Below are positions 1 through 9,333 of a stretch of 64,000 nucleotides of DNA, piece by piece; positions within the stretch are counted from its first letter, which is position 1; each line of letters begins with the position of its first letter. The DNA lies in contig NZ_CP109966.1 in NCBI RefSeq assembly GCF_026725475.1, positions 124,001-188,000 on the forward strand. Reading direction: 5' to 3'. Under the pieces are notes generated by a model. It had not been told where the DNA came from. It made no database searches and was given only the letters and a program-made list of their open reading frames with translations. The position numbers and the translations under genes were made by a program. Origin of the DNA: Catenovulum adriaticum. Lineage in GTDB: Bacteria; Pseudomonadota; Gammaproteobacteria; Enterobacterales; Alteromonadaceae.

Positions 1-1014
1 GCGCATCAAGCCCTAATGGCAGAAACCCAATTTTACAATAAGGTTAATGCGCAAGGTAAGTGGCAGAACATGCTCAGCCCAATGCCGCTAACTGATTTGC
101 CAACATGGGGTTACGAAACGCAAAATCCGTGGCGTATGCCTAAATTAGGTAATTACCAAGCACCGGATAAAATGCAACTCGCCGTGGCACTTGAAGGTCA
201 GGCAGAGCCAATAGGTATAAATGAAAAAGGCAAACTTCCTTTATTCAATCGCGCCGCAAATACGCAATATTTTATTGATGTGTTTAATCAAGGCAAGCAA
301 TCTAGCCGCTGGTTCGTAAAAGCCAGCCATCCTTGGGTCGACGTCAGTCAAACGAGAGGGAACCAAGATGCCAGAATTACAGTGGGAATAGATTGGCAAT
401 CAGCACCAATCGGCACAAACGTGCCAGCATCATTAAGAATATCAGACGGAAAAAGCACATATGCAATTGAACTGGCTATTTTTAATCCGGCTGACTTGCC
501 ACTAGGTAAATTGCCCAAAGCGGTTGAAAATAAAGGGGTGGTTGAAATTGAAGCGGAACATTATTTTGCCAAAGCTAATGGTAAAAATGGTAGTCATTGG
601 CAACAACTCGACAATGCAGCAGCATCTCAACATGCAATGACAGTGCACCCCATTACAACCAAAAGCGTTAATGTATCCAGATTGCAAGCACAAAGCCCGT
701 CTTTAAGCTATCAATTCTATGCCGCAAGCACCGGACGCGTAAAAATACAGACGCAAGCTTTACCCACTCATAAAATCACTTCACAACATCCAGGGGTTAG
801 ATATGCCATTTCACTTAATGGTGAAGCCCCACAAATCATTGATTTATATGCCAAAGAATATTCAAAAAAATGGAATGTAAATACCTTGCGCGCTGCTGCC
901 TTCGGTATCTCCAACCACAAAATTGACCAACCAGGCGTACAAGAAATCAAAATTTGGATGGTAGATGCAGGTGTGGTATTAGATAAATTTACGGTTGAAA
1001 TAGAAGATGAGTAA
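1..1014 (+). CDS. GH115 alpha-glucuronidase, C-terminal part (cut by window edge)
   Basis: The frame is open from base 1, so this is the 3' part of a longer gene; the ATG at 16 is internal. The roughly 337 visible residues match in order the last third of the complete GH115 at 6466-9333: a conserved GKWQ..M start of the helical region, a beta-sandwich with SSRWFVKASHPWVDVS, then a C-terminal CBM-like module opening VEIEAEHYFAKANG and closing with GVQEIKIWMVDAGVVLDK. GH115 enzymes remove (4-O-methyl-)glucuronic acid from internal and terminal xylose units of glucuronoxylan. The signal peptide and catalytic domain lie outside the window. It is probably cotranscribed with the DUF1593 gene 59 bp downstream. 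Confidence 0.85.
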   Translation, partial: AHQALMAETQFYNKVNAQGKWQNMLSPMPLTDLPTWGYETQNPWRMPKLGNYQAPDKMQLAVALEGQAEPIGINEKGKLPLFNRAANTQYFIDVFNQGKQSSRWFVKASHPWVDVSQTRGNQDARITVGIDWQSAPIGTNVPASLRISDGKSTYAIELAIFNPADLPLGKLPKAVENKGVVEIEAEHYFAKANGKNGSHWQQLDNAAASQHAMTVHPITTKSVNVSRLQAQSPSLSYQFYAASTGRVKIQTQALPTHKITSQHPGVRYAISLNGEAPQIIDLYAKEYSKKWNVNTLRAAAFGISNHKIDQPGVQEIKIWMVDAGVVLDKFTVEIEDE

Positions 1015-1073
1015 AACCAAATTAGAAGAAAATAACGGGTGTTATTGGCCGTTAACTTAGTCAGGTCTTAAAT

Positions 1074-2429
1074 ATGATAAATCGAAATAAATTAATTAAT
1101 ATTTTAGCCTTATCTTTCGCTGTCATGCTATTTTCCGGATGCGGATCGGCTAAAAATGACAGCGAAGTTAACGCAACGAGTCATAAAGCGCGCGTCATTC
1201 ACACGACGGATATGGGGGCAGATCCAGACGACCAGCAATCTCTTATCCGACAATTGGTAATGGCTAACCAGATAGATATCGAAGGTATTATCACCTCGAC
1301 TGGTTGCTGGAAAAAATCACAGCAAGACACCCAGTATGTCGATAATATTTTGCAGGCATATCAACAAGTTTACCCTAACTTAATAAAACATGCACCGGAC
1401 TTCCCAACACCCGGCTTTTTACAGTCCGTTTCTGTAATAGGGCAAACGGGTTATGGGATGAGTGATGTGGGTATGGGTAAAAGTTCTCCCGGTTCTGATC
1501 TTATAATTACCTCAATTGATAAAGACGACCCCAGACCACTCTGGTTAACCTGTTGGGGTGGGTGTAATACAATAGCTCAAGCACTTTGGGATTTGAAGCA
1601 CAACCGAACAGCTGCTGAATTATCCAATATTATCAAACGTATTCGGGTTTATGATATTTTAGGCCAAGACGATGCCGGAACTTGGATTGCAAAAAACTTT
1701 CCTGAACTTTTATATATACGTAGTAAAGCAGTATACAGTTGGCAGCCATCGGATGAGTATCTAGCTGAAAATATACAAAACCACGGCACATTGGGAGCCG
1801 CTTACCCAGACAGAAAATGGGCAACAGAAGGTGATACGCCTGCTTTTATGCATTTGGTAAACCCAGCGTTAAACGATCCAACACAAATTGCACAAGGTGG
1901 TTGGGGCGGACGTTTTGCAACAGAAAAACAGGCTGGGATCCGCGGGATGGAATGCATGCAAGGTGAAGATTCATTGTACGACCCTTATTTTATGTATGGT
2001 GATTCAGCAGAAGGGGGGGCTGCAATTAGTCGCTGGAAAACCGCCTACAATAACGATTTTCAGGCGCGGATGGACTGGAGCATAACCAGCGAATACACTC
2101 AAGCAAATCACCACCCCATAGCCGTTTTAAATAATAGACATCAGCAAAAAGTACTTTATACGATGGCAAGGGCAGGTAGCTCAATTGACTTGTCAGCGAA
2201 AGGTTCGAGCGATCCAGACGGTAACGATTTAAATTATTTGTGGGCAGTTTACTCTGAAGCGAGTAGTTACAAAGGCAAAGTAAACATTGAAGCCGCTAAT
2301 ACCGAACAAACGCAACTGGCAATACCGCAAGACGCACAAGGGAAAAGTATCCATGTCATTTTAACGATTCACGACTCAGGTCAACCAAATCTGTATGCTT
2401 TTAGACGTTTAGTCGTGAACGTTCAATAG
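1074..2429 (+). CDS. DUF1593 (nucleoside-hydrolase-like) lipoprotein
   Basis: A 451-residue protein starting with a lipoprotein signal (LFSGC lipobox, Cys at about residue 23). The first two thirds carry a DUF1593 domain: TDMGADPDDQQSLIRQLVMAN resembles the Asp-rich calcium site of nucleoside hydrolases, and WLTCWGGCNTIAQALWDLK is the next conserved block. The last ~110 residues form a small beta domain (SSIDLSAKGSSDPDGNDLNYLWAVYSEAS) as in the Sde0182-type C-terminal domain. Such proteins are common in plant-polysaccharide loci but their substrate is not established; some act as glycoside or ester hydrolases by inference only. It lies between the GH115 and the SGNH esterase with short gaps (59 and 37 bp), so a three-gene operon is likely. 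Confidence 0.8.
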   Translation: MINRNKLINILALSFAVMLFSGCGSAKNDSEVNATSHKARVIHTTDMGADPDDQQSLIRQLVMANQIDIEGIITSTGCWKKSQQDTQYVDNILQAYQQVYPNLIKHAPDFPTPGFLQSVSVIGQTGYGMSDVGMGKSSPGSDLIITSIDKDDPRPLWLTCWGGCNTIAQALWDLKHNRTAAELSNIIKRIRVYDILGQDDAGTWIAKNFPELLYIRSKAVYSWQPSDEYLAENIQNHGTLGAAYPDRKWATEGDTPAFMHLVNPALNDPTQIAQGGWGGRFATEKQAGIRGMECMQGEDSLYDPYFMYGDSAEGGAAISRWKTAYNNDFQARMDWSITSEYTQANHHPIAVLNNRHQQKVLYTMARAGSSIDLSAKGSSDPDGNDLNYLWAVYSEASSYKGKVNIEAANTEQTQLAIPQDAQGKSIHVILTIHDSGQPNLYAFRRLVVNVQ

Positions 2430-2466
2430 TCGAAACTTTAAAATAAATCATAGGTTTATATTTATA

Positions 2467-3705
2467 ATGGATAAAAGAATTAAAATTTTAATCGCCCCGT
2501 TATTAGGACTATTCATTGGGCTGATTTCTGGGTGTGCCTCCACTTCTCCTGATAATGATCAATCAACAGCATGGGTGACAACTTGGGCAACTGCTACCGA
2601 AAACATTAGAGAAGGTTTTTGGATGTCTAAAGGGCATTTCCCCCCCAAGCCTCTAGCGAATGATACGCTGCGTATGTTTATGCGTACCTCTTTAGCGGGG
2701 GAAACAGTGCGGATAAAACTTTCCAATCGTTTTGGCAAGCAACCCGTAACTATTAAAAAAGCACACATTTCCAAAGCTGTCACACCGGACGCCAGTGCAG
2801 CAGATGGTGAAATAGATTTATCCACTGACACACCATTAAAGTTTGCAGATAGTTTCAGTGTGACAATTCCTGCTGGCGGCACAATTTATTCTGACCCAGT
2901 TCACTTTAACCTACCAGCTTTGTCGGTTGTTGCTTTGAGTCTTCAATACGGCCAAATCGCGGAAAAACCAATAACAGGGCATCGTGGTGCCCGGACTACA
3001 TCTTTTTTTGCTAAAGGGGACGCGGTATCCAACAAAAACATGCAAGGCGCAATTAGAAAAGATATTTGGTATACCGCAACAGCAATTGAAGTAATAGCCC
3101 CTTCCAGTAAAACAATTGTGGCATTAGGTGATTCAATCACAGATGGTTACGGCACAAAATATAACCATCACACCAGATGGACTGACTATTTAGCAACTCG
3201 TTTAGCACATAACCCAAAAACCAAACATATAGGTATTGCCAACGTGGGAATCGGTGGTTCTAGTTCTAAAATGGGTGTGGAGCGCTATAAATGGGATGTT
3301 GAAAATATTCAAGGCGCTGGGTATTTAATTATATTTGTTGGTATCAATGACATTGTTTATGGAAACAACCGATCGGCGCCTTTTGTAATTGATAATTACA
3401 AGAAAATGGCAAAAAATGCACGGGAGCAAGGTCTAAAAGTATATGGTGCAACCATTACGCCAATGGGCAGCAATGTGACAAAAGGTGAAAAAGAAGCCGT
3501 TAGGCAGCAAGTGAATAATTGGATTAGAACTACCTCAGTTGAGCAAGGTATATACGATGGGGTATTTGATTTTGACGCCATTGTACGAAATCCAAATAAG
3601 CCAACATATTTATTGCCTGCATATGCAGTAGACGACCTTCATTTAAACATTTCAGGCTATAAAGCGTTGGCTGAAGCAATTGATTTAAGTTTGTTCGCAC
3701 AATAG
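2467..3705 (+). CDS. SGNH/GDSL hydrolase lipoprotein, probable carbohydrate esterase
   Basis: A 412-residue lipoprotein (LISGC, Cys23). Residues ~35-205 form an N-terminal beta domain with WVTTWATATEN, LRMFMRTSLAGETVRIKLSN and GHRGARTTSFF. The SGNH domain follows: block I ALGDSITDG (nucleophile Ser223), block II NVGIGGSS (Gly), block III FVGINDI (Asn294) and block V DDLHLN (Asp389/His392). All four catalytic blocks are present, so it should be active. This two-domain layout is typical of secreted esterases that remove acetyl groups from plant glycans. The position behind GH115 suggests xylan deacetylation, but the acyl group cannot be read from sequence. It is the last gene of the leftmost plus-strand cluster. 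Confidence 0.82.
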   Translation: MDKRIKILIAPLLGLFIGLISGCASTSPDNDQSTAWVTTWATATENIREGFWMSKGHFPPKPLANDTLRMFMRTSLAGETVRIKLSNRFGKQPVTIKKAHISKAVTPDASAADGEIDLSTDTPLKFADSFSVTIPAGGTIYSDPVHFNLPALSVVALSLQYGQIAEKPITGHRGARTTSFFAKGDAVSNKNMQGAIRKDIWYTATAIEVIAPSSKTIVALGDSITDGYGTKYNHHTRWTDYLATRLAHNPKTKHIGIANVGIGGSSSKMGVERYKWDVENIQGAGYLIIFVGINDIVYGNNRSAPFVIDNYKKMAKNAREQGLKVYGATITPMGSNVTKGEKEAVRQQVNNWIRTTSVEQGIYDGVFDFDAIVRNPNKPTYLLPAYAVDDLHLNISGYKALAEAIDLSLFAQ

Positions 3706-4009
3706 AAGGACTTTACCTTTAAGCAAAATATTAGGCATACTTAACTTCAATGAAGATGTTTTGAGCAGCCTTTTTTACAGGGACTGTGTTAAATACCCTT
3801 GCAATAGGCTGGCTATTGACGCTTGAATTTGCCTTGTCCACGCATAAAAGTGCTCTTTCGAAACCATGAAGAGCTATAAGGTTAAATAATTCAATTAGGT
3901 GGCTTAGCTCTGAACCGAAGTGCAGTTAAAAGCTGTTCGGCTTTGAACCGCACCTGTTTTACAAAACACCACTGATTAAGTCAAAACCTAAGCTAAGTAG
4001 TATATGTCG
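3706..4009. other. Intergenic region with a dispersed repeat
   Basis: A 304-bp convergent gap between the esterase and the solute-binding protein. No coding potential was seen. Most of it is occupied by copy A of an interspersed repeat (see 3765-3900). No clear hairpin-plus-T-run terminator was recognised for either flanking gene. Confidence 0.6.
3765..3900 (+). repeat. Dispersed intergenic repeat, copy A
   Basis: This stretch is related to 37033-37214. Shared blocks in the same order are a GNCTTTTTTTACAG start, TGNGTTAAAT, GAATTTGNCTTGTC, and a long near-identical end at 3860-3898 (AAACCATG..AGCTATAAG.TTAAATAATTCAATTAG). The copies differ by scattered substitutions and a ~40-bp insertion in copy B, so they are old. 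It does not encode protein and could be a MITE-like or REP-like element. Confidence 0.6.
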
Positions 4010-4852
4010 TTAAAATTTATACCACAGTCGTTCATCATTAAAGGGAGTTTTATCTGAAAGGTAGGGGTTATCTATGCGTATGATGGTACGATCTGCCAAG
4101 TTGGCTTTGGATAATGCTGTTCCGACCATTTCATCATTTTCTAATATTTGATCAAATTCACCAGACTCTATTAATTTAAGCAAGCCATCTTCAATTACAC
4201 GTGCAAGCTCATTATTGTCTTTTCTAACAAAGTAGTAAGCCGCAAGTGGATAAGCGATGACGAGGTGGGGTTCTACCGTAAGCGGTAAATGCTTATACTT
4301 TTTTATTTCACTAAATGGTTCAAAAACACCCCGGGGAAAAGCGTCAAAGCGGCCACCTTCCAGCATATAAAATAAGTTTTCGTACTTTAAAGTTGTCACT
4401 AAGTTCATGCCAGCACTTTGCAATATTTTAGCATCAGCCCACAAGCGGCCTTGTCCCATGTTAATAGATCGTAAGTCTTCTATGTTGTTAATATCTCGGT
4501 ATCGATCTTTATCTTCTTCTCTGACTATCATTAACCTGTAACCCAAAAGCCCTTTAAATAAAGGAATATATATTGCTCTGAGTTCCTGTTCATAAAGTTT
4601 TTTAGTGCCAGCCCACATAACATCTAGTTCTTGGCTCTTAAGTTTTTGGACCATTTGAGTTTGGTTCAAAACATGATCATATTGTTTGATTTGGTATTTT
4701 TTGTCTTGAGCTCTAGAGAGCACTGTTGATAACAGTTTAAATTGGTATTGGTTATTTAAATCATCGGAGCGATTAACCACAATTTCTTGAGCGTGAAATT
4801 TTATTGATAGTGTCATAAGGAGGAGAAAACAAAACAGCGACCATTTTTTCAT
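4010..4852 (-). CDS. Periplasmic solute-binding protein (family 3-like), orphan
   Basis: About 280 residues with a cleavable signal peptide (MKKWSLFCFLLLMTLSIKFHAQ). The body looks like a type-2 periplasmic binding fold: ELDVMWAGTKKLYEQELRAIYIPLFKGLLGYRLMIV, then NIEDLRSINMGQGRLWAD and a C-terminal lobe DGLLKLIESGEFDQIL. It resembles transporter-like or sensor-like SBP_bac_3 proteins. A TTG five codons upstream (4867) is in frame, but the ATG at 4852 has AGGTAACAG just before it and gives the canonical signal sequence, so it is preferred. No permease or ATPase is nearby; the neighbour upstream on the same strand is a CBM lipoprotein. Ligand unknown. Confidence 0.7.
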   Translation of the reverse strand: MKKWSLFCFLLLMTLSIKFHAQEIVVNRSDDLNNQYQFKLLSTVLSRAQDKKYQIKQYDHVLNQTQMVQKLKSQELDVMWAGTKKLYEQELRAIYIPLFKGLLGYRLMIVREEDKDRYRDINNIEDLRSINMGQGRLWADAKILQSAGMNLVTTLKYENLFYMLEGGRFDAFPRGVFEPFSEIKKYKHLPLTVEPHLVIAYPLAAYYFVRKDNNELARVIEDGLLKLIESGEFDQILENDEMVGTALSKANLADRTIIRIDNPYLSDKTPFNDERLWYKF

Positions 4853-4923
4853 TCTGTTACCTACCAAAAGTTAATTTAAGAGGGCGCAAGCAGCCACTTG
4901 GGCTGCTATTAAAACATTTTACA

Positions 4924-6093
4924 TTATTCGCCGCAGTTTATTCCTCGACGCTCCTTACCTTCTGGTACGTCAGGCGAAATAATAACTTTATCAAGTTTGA
5001 AGCCGTCTTCACGCCAATGGAATATGACAGTGTGATCACCCGGTGTCAGATTTGGAATTGAATATTCAGACCATTCCCAAGCCAAATTGCGGTTAGGCTC
5101 CAGTTTTGTAAAGCCAGTTTGTGTTGTACCGTCAGAGTATGCCGCAAATATCGAATCATTCGTTCCGCTTGCTCCTGCAATGTAACGATAATATAGTTTG
5201 TAATCTTGACCTTGAGTTGCATCCAACTGTTCTTGTGTCACATTAAAATCAAACTGAACATAAGCGGCTTTATCTAACCATGAGGGTGATGTGTCAGCTA
5301 AACCTGTGCTATCAACAACGACATATTGTTGACCACTTGCACTATTATCTTCAAGTTTACTCCATGTTGAGCCTACTATTGCGCACTCTGCCTCAAGTGA
5401 AATTGCTCCGTTTTGCGGCCAGCTTGGCTCGGAAATCAAAAAAGAGTCCATCAAATAATCGGCATTCTGGCTGTCGATTTGTGGATAGATCACAACGCTC
5501 AGAGGTCCTGATAAAGGTTCGGTTAAACCTTGCTCTGCAAAAGTACTTGCTAATGCTATAGTGTGTTCGCCAGCAAGTTCGGTCCAATCTTCACTCGTTA
5601 CAACCTCACTATCAGTCAATGTAACTATTTGCTCATAAAAATCTTTTGGATCTGCCGCTGTAGGCGTCCGCGGAAATGTATATTTGGCAACCAGTTTAGC
5701 ATTTACATCGTTAGTCGGTTGAGTAAGTTTAACATGGGCTGAAAATTTGTATTTATCTTGCTGGAACGTATTATTTAGAAGCTCTACCCCAGCAGCGTCG
5801 TTGATGTTACTACGACCGGAAACGGCTAATGAATATACGCCATCTTGGGCATCTTGAGATGTCGTTACATTTACACTGTCGCTGTTTGCTTCCCACCCAC
5901 CAGTAGTGCCATCTTCAAAGGTTGAACGTCCATAAATGTTATTTGATAGATCTCTATCTAAAACAAATCCAGTTTCTTCTTGATCAACTTCCTCAATGGG
6001 TAAAACGGTGGTGCTAGATGAATCTTCGTCTGAACAAGCACTTAAAGCGCCTGACGTAACCATTATTAAGAGTATTTTGTTTAGCTTTTGCAT
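4924..6093 (-). CDS. Lipoprotein with two carbohydrate-binding-like beta-sandwich domains
   Basis: A 389-residue protein with lipoprotein signal (ALSAC, Cys20), then an acidic Ser-rich linker. Residues ~55-220 look like a CBM4/9/22-type sandwich (FEDGTTGGWEANSD, GVYSLAVSGR, Arg/Lys-rich strands, YLMDSFLISEP). Residues ~230-375 look like a CBM6/35-type module (ISLEAECAIVGSTWSKLEDNSAS, YYRYIAGASGTNDSIF, DGFKLDKVIISPD). No catalytic domain is evident, so it probably binds glycan at the outer membrane, possibly xylan given the neighbours. It is transcribed toward the solute-binding protein 71 bp downstream and away from the GH115 gene, so both promoters lie in 6094-6465. Confidence 0.7.
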   Translation of the reverse strand: MQKLNKILLIMVTSGALSACSDEDSSSTTVLPIEEVDQEETGFVLDRDLSNNIYGRSTFEDGTTGGWEANSDSVNVTTSQDAQDGVYSLAVSGRSNINDAAGVELLNNTFQQDKYKFSAHVKLTQPTNDVNAKLVAKYTFPRTPTAADPKDFYEQIVTLTDSEVVTSEDWTELAGEHTIALASTFAEQGLTEPLSGPLSVVIYPQIDSQNADYLMDSFLISEPSWPQNGAISLEAECAIVGSTWSKLEDNSASGQQYVVVDSTGLADTSPSWLDKAAYVQFDFNVTQEQLDATQGQDYKLYYRYIAGASGTNDSIFAAYSDGTTQTGFTKLEPNRNLAWEWSEYSIPNLTPGDHTVIFHWREDGFKLDKVIISPDVPEGKERRGINCGE

Positions 6094-6465
6094 TTGCTTA
6101 TCCCGATAAATTTTTAGGTTTTAACAACCGTACATCAATAATACTTATTGTAGTCATTGTTACCACATCGTTCATTCTGGTCGTTTAAATACTTAATGTC
6201 AAGATATTGTTATATTAAATTTAAAAAATCCTAGCGATTCTTAAACACATACTAATAAGCCTTGTAAATAAACTTGTTCTTTTTATGGGGAAAGATTATC
6301 TATTTAGTAGCTTTATTTAAAAATTTTCCAAGTTTAAATATACTTTCGAGTGAAAAGGCATGTGGTATTGTTAATATTAATTTTAAAAACACCTAACAAT
6401 AATTGAAAATGTAGGACATATTCTATATATTCAATTAAATTGTTATTATGACTATTAGGGTAGAG
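6094..6465. promoter_or_regulatory. Divergent promoter region, CBM lipoprotein / GH115
   Basis: About 370 bp of very AT-rich non-coding DNA between two divergently transcribed genes, so it must contain both promoters. No confident operator palindrome was recognised. An in-frame ATG at 6448 has no ribosome-binding sequence, whereas the ATG at 6466 follows TTAGGGTAGAG, which decides the GH115 start. Confidence 0.5.
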
Positions 6466-9333
6466 ATGAAATTACTTAAATTAAAACTGTTTTTTACAGC
6501 ATTTACTATGCTTTTGCTAAATAATGCGATAGCAAGCATAGGCACGCCAAAACATACTTACAATTATTATGTTCCATCGGCAGTTGAAATTGTAGGAAAA
6601 GAGACGGCAACCATTTATGTAGATAAAAATGCCGAAAAAGGCGTACTTCGTGCTGTGCAAGACTTGCGAAGGGACATTAAAGCCGTGACAGGCAAACGCC
6701 TGGAAATTGTGCACGAGATCACGGATATTTCAGGTCAAGCAATTATTATCGGAAATATTGCAACTGATCCCGTCCTATCAGAGCTTCAAACAGGAAATAA
6801 AGCTGACTTTTCTGCTATTAAAGGACAATGGGACAGCTTTACGTTACAAACGGTAAATATCCCTCAAGCCGACATATCGAAGGCTTTGGTTATTGCTGGC
6901 TCTAATAAACGAGGCGTCATCTACGGCATTTATGATGTGAGTCTACAAGCGGGCGTTTCGCCTTGGTATTACTGGGCAGATGTTCCGATAAAACAGTCAA
7001 AAACCTTGTATAGTAAAATTGATAAACCGATTGTAGAAATTCCTAAAGTTAAATATCGGGGTATTTTCTTAAATGATGAAGCGCCAGCTTTGTCTAATTG
7101 GACGCAGAAAAATCACGGGGGTTATAATCACAAATTTTATGTAAAAGTTTTTGAACTTTTGTTGCGACTGAAAGGTAATTATTTATGGCCCGCCATGTGG
7201 AACAATGCGTTTGCCGATGACGATGCACAAAATATGATCCTAGCAGATGAATACGGCATTGTAATGGGGACGTCGCATCATGAACCCATGATGAGAGCGG
7301 ACAAAGAATGGGATAGAGATGGCGAAGGCGAATGGCGTTACTCTACAAATGCTGAAAATTTAAAAGACTTTTGGGTGAGGGGAGTAAAACGTAACGCGCC
7401 ATACGAAAGTTTGTATACTATGGGTATGCGCGGGCGCGAAGATAAGGCAATGGAAGAAGGTGAAAACATTGCATTGCTAGAACGTATTGTTGCCGACCAA
7501 CGTAAGATTTTACAAAACCATATTACCGACCGCGAGCTGGATGAAATACCACAAGTATGGTGTTTATATAAAGAAGTTCAGGCTTATTACGAAAAAGGCA
7601 TGCGCGTACCTGATGACATCACGCTATTATGGGCTGATGATAATTGGGGCAATATCCGCCGATTACCAACCCAAGACGAGCAGAGCCGTGCTGGAGGCGC
7701 AGGAGTATATTATCATTTCGATTATGTTGGGGGGCCTCGTTCATACCGATGGATTAACACAGTACCTATTACGAAAATTTGGGAACAAATGCATCAGGCT
7801 TATGCGTACAATGCCAATAAAATTTGGATTACGAATGTTGGTGACTTAAAGCCAATGGAATTTCCAATCGAGTTTTTCTTATCGATGGCTTGGGATCCGG
7901 AAGATTTTAATCGCAGCAATCTATCCGAATATGGTATTGCATGGGCTGAGCGAGAATTTGGTGCTAAATATGCATCACAGATTAATAGCTTAATCGAAGG
8001 TTATACGCGCCATAATGGTCGTCGCAAACCGGAGCTTATGTCGCCCGACACCTATAATTTAATGCATTACAACGAAGCGAATAGAGTTGAACAAGAATTA
8101 ACTGAAATGGTTACGATGGCAGAGCGTATCTATCAAGAAATTGAACAATCTAAAAAAGATGCGTTTTTTCAACTTGTCCTTCATCCCGTTAAAGCCAGTG
8201 CAAATTTAACCAAACTTTATATTGCCACTGCCAAAAATCGCTTATATGCAGCTCAAGGTCGTTCATATACGGATGAGTATCGGTTGTTGGCTAAAAAATT
8301 GTTCAAGCTTGATGCTGACTTGAAACAGCAATACGACCAATTAAACGGTGGCAAGTGGCAACACTTTATGGACCAGGCTTATATTGGTTACGAGAGTTGG
8401 AATGCGCCCCCAGTAAATACGATGCCGGTGTTACATGAATACCAACCTCATGAAGGCGCAGAAATGGGTCTGCAAGTAGAGGGTGAACCGACAGCGTTTC
8501 CGGCAAAAAGTTGGTTTTCACTTAAATTTGACTCTCTCGGCCAACAAGAGCGCACGATAGAAATATTCAACAGAGGCTCTAAAGCGTTCAGTTTCAAGGT
8601 GAACACCTCAGATGATTGGTTGAAAATATCTGAAATGAGCGGCAAAGTTCTAAATCTTAAAGAGCTAAAAATTGCAATCGATTGGTCGAAACTTAAAGCG
8701 GGTAACCACAAGGGGAATGTGCAAATTCGTGGAACAAGCTATCAAAGAGCAAACATCAGTGTTGAAGTCACTAAAATCGAAGAGCATATTAAAAACACCG
8801 CAAAAGGCTTTGTTGAAAGTGATGGCTACATTTCAATTAATGCGGCCAATTTTAGTCATAATCAGGGCGCGAGGGGACATCGATGGCAGGTAATTGAAGG
8901 TTTAGGCAGAACGAGAGATAGCAGTACAATAGCAGTTTTTCCTAAAACCTATGTTAGCTTTGAGGTAGACGAACCTCACCCTGTTGTAGAATATAATGTC
9001 AGCTTTACTTCTAGCGGCACTTTCCCAATTGAAGTATATACTTTGCCAACGTTAAAGATGTTTCCGAACAAAAAGATGCGTTTAGGTATTTCTCTTAATG
9101 ACCAACCAATTCAAGTGATAGACCTATCGCTAAAAGCTAAAGGTAATGTGTGGGCAGATGCCGTACGTAATTCAGTGAATAAGGCCATTAGTCAATTGAA
9201 AGTTAAAACGCCGGGTAACTACAAACTAAAATTGCATATGTTTGACCCAGGTTTAGGCATTGAAAAAATTCAAATTGATACTGGCGGGTTAAAACCCAGT
9301 TATCTGGGCCCACCACAAAGCGTAAAGTTATAA
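6466..9333 (+). CDS. GH115 alpha-glucuronidase
   Basis: A 955-residue protein with signal peptide MKLLKLKLFFTAFTMLLL...AIAS. Order: an N-terminal domain (YVDKNAEKGVLRAVQDLRRDIKAVTGK, SNKRGVIYGIYDVSLQAGVSPWYYWADVP); a TIM-barrel catalytic domain with the GH115 hallmarks RGIFLNDEAPALSNW, KGNYLWPAMWNNAF, GTSHHEPMMRA, LLWADDNWGNIRRLP and HFDYVGGPRSYRWINT; a helical region ending YIGYESWNAP; and a C-terminal CBM-like module. Length fits secreted GH115 (900-1000). It should remove (methyl)glucuronic acid from xylan or its oligosaccharides in the periplasm or outside. Its 3' end overlaps the convergent halogenase-like gene by 6 bp. It is a second GH115 beside the partial one at the window start; the two are paralogues, not a recent duplication. 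Confidence 0.93.
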   Translation: MKLLKLKLFFTAFTMLLLNNAIASIGTPKHTYNYYVPSAVEIVGKETATIYVDKNAEKGVLRAVQDLRRDIKAVTGKRLEIVHEITDISGQAIIIGNIATDPVLSELQTGNKADFSAIKGQWDSFTLQTVNIPQADISKALVIAGSNKRGVIYGIYDVSLQAGVSPWYYWADVPIKQSKTLYSKIDKPIVEIPKVKYRGIFLNDEAPALSNWTQKNHGGYNHKFYVKVFELLLRLKGNYLWPAMWNNAFADDDAQNMILADEYGIVMGTSHHEPMMRADKEWDRDGEGEWRYSTNAENLKDFWVRGVKRNAPYESLYTMGMRGREDKAMEEGENIALLERIVADQRKILQNHITDRELDEIPQVWCLYKEVQAYYEKGMRVPDDITLLWADDNWGNIRRLPTQDEQSRAGGAGVYYHFDYVGGPRSYRWINTVPITKIWEQMHQAYAYNANKIWITNVGDLKPMEFPIEFFLSMAWDPEDFNRSNLSEYGIAWAEREFGAKYASQINSLIEGYTRHNGRRKPELMSPDTYNLMHYNEANRVEQELTEMVTMAERIYQEIEQSKKDAFFQLVLHPVKASANLTKLYIATAKNRLYAAQGRSYTDEYRLLAKKLFKLDADLKQQYDQLNGGKWQHFMDQAYIGYESWNAPPVNTMPVLHEYQPHEGAEMGLQVEGEPTAFPAKSWFSLKFDSLGQQERTIEIFNRGSKAFSFKVNTSDDWLKISEMSGKVLNLKELKIAIDWSKLKAGNHKGNVQIRGTSYQRANISVEVTKIEEHIKNTAKGFVESDGYISINAANFSHNQGARGHRWQVIEGLGRTRDSSTIAVFPKTYVSFEVDEPHPVVEYNVSFTSSGTFPIEVYTLPTLKMFPNKKMRLGISLNDQPIQVIDLSLKAKGNVWADAVRNSVNKAISQLKVKTPGNYKLKLHMFDPGLGIEKIQIDTGGLKPSYLGPPQSVKL

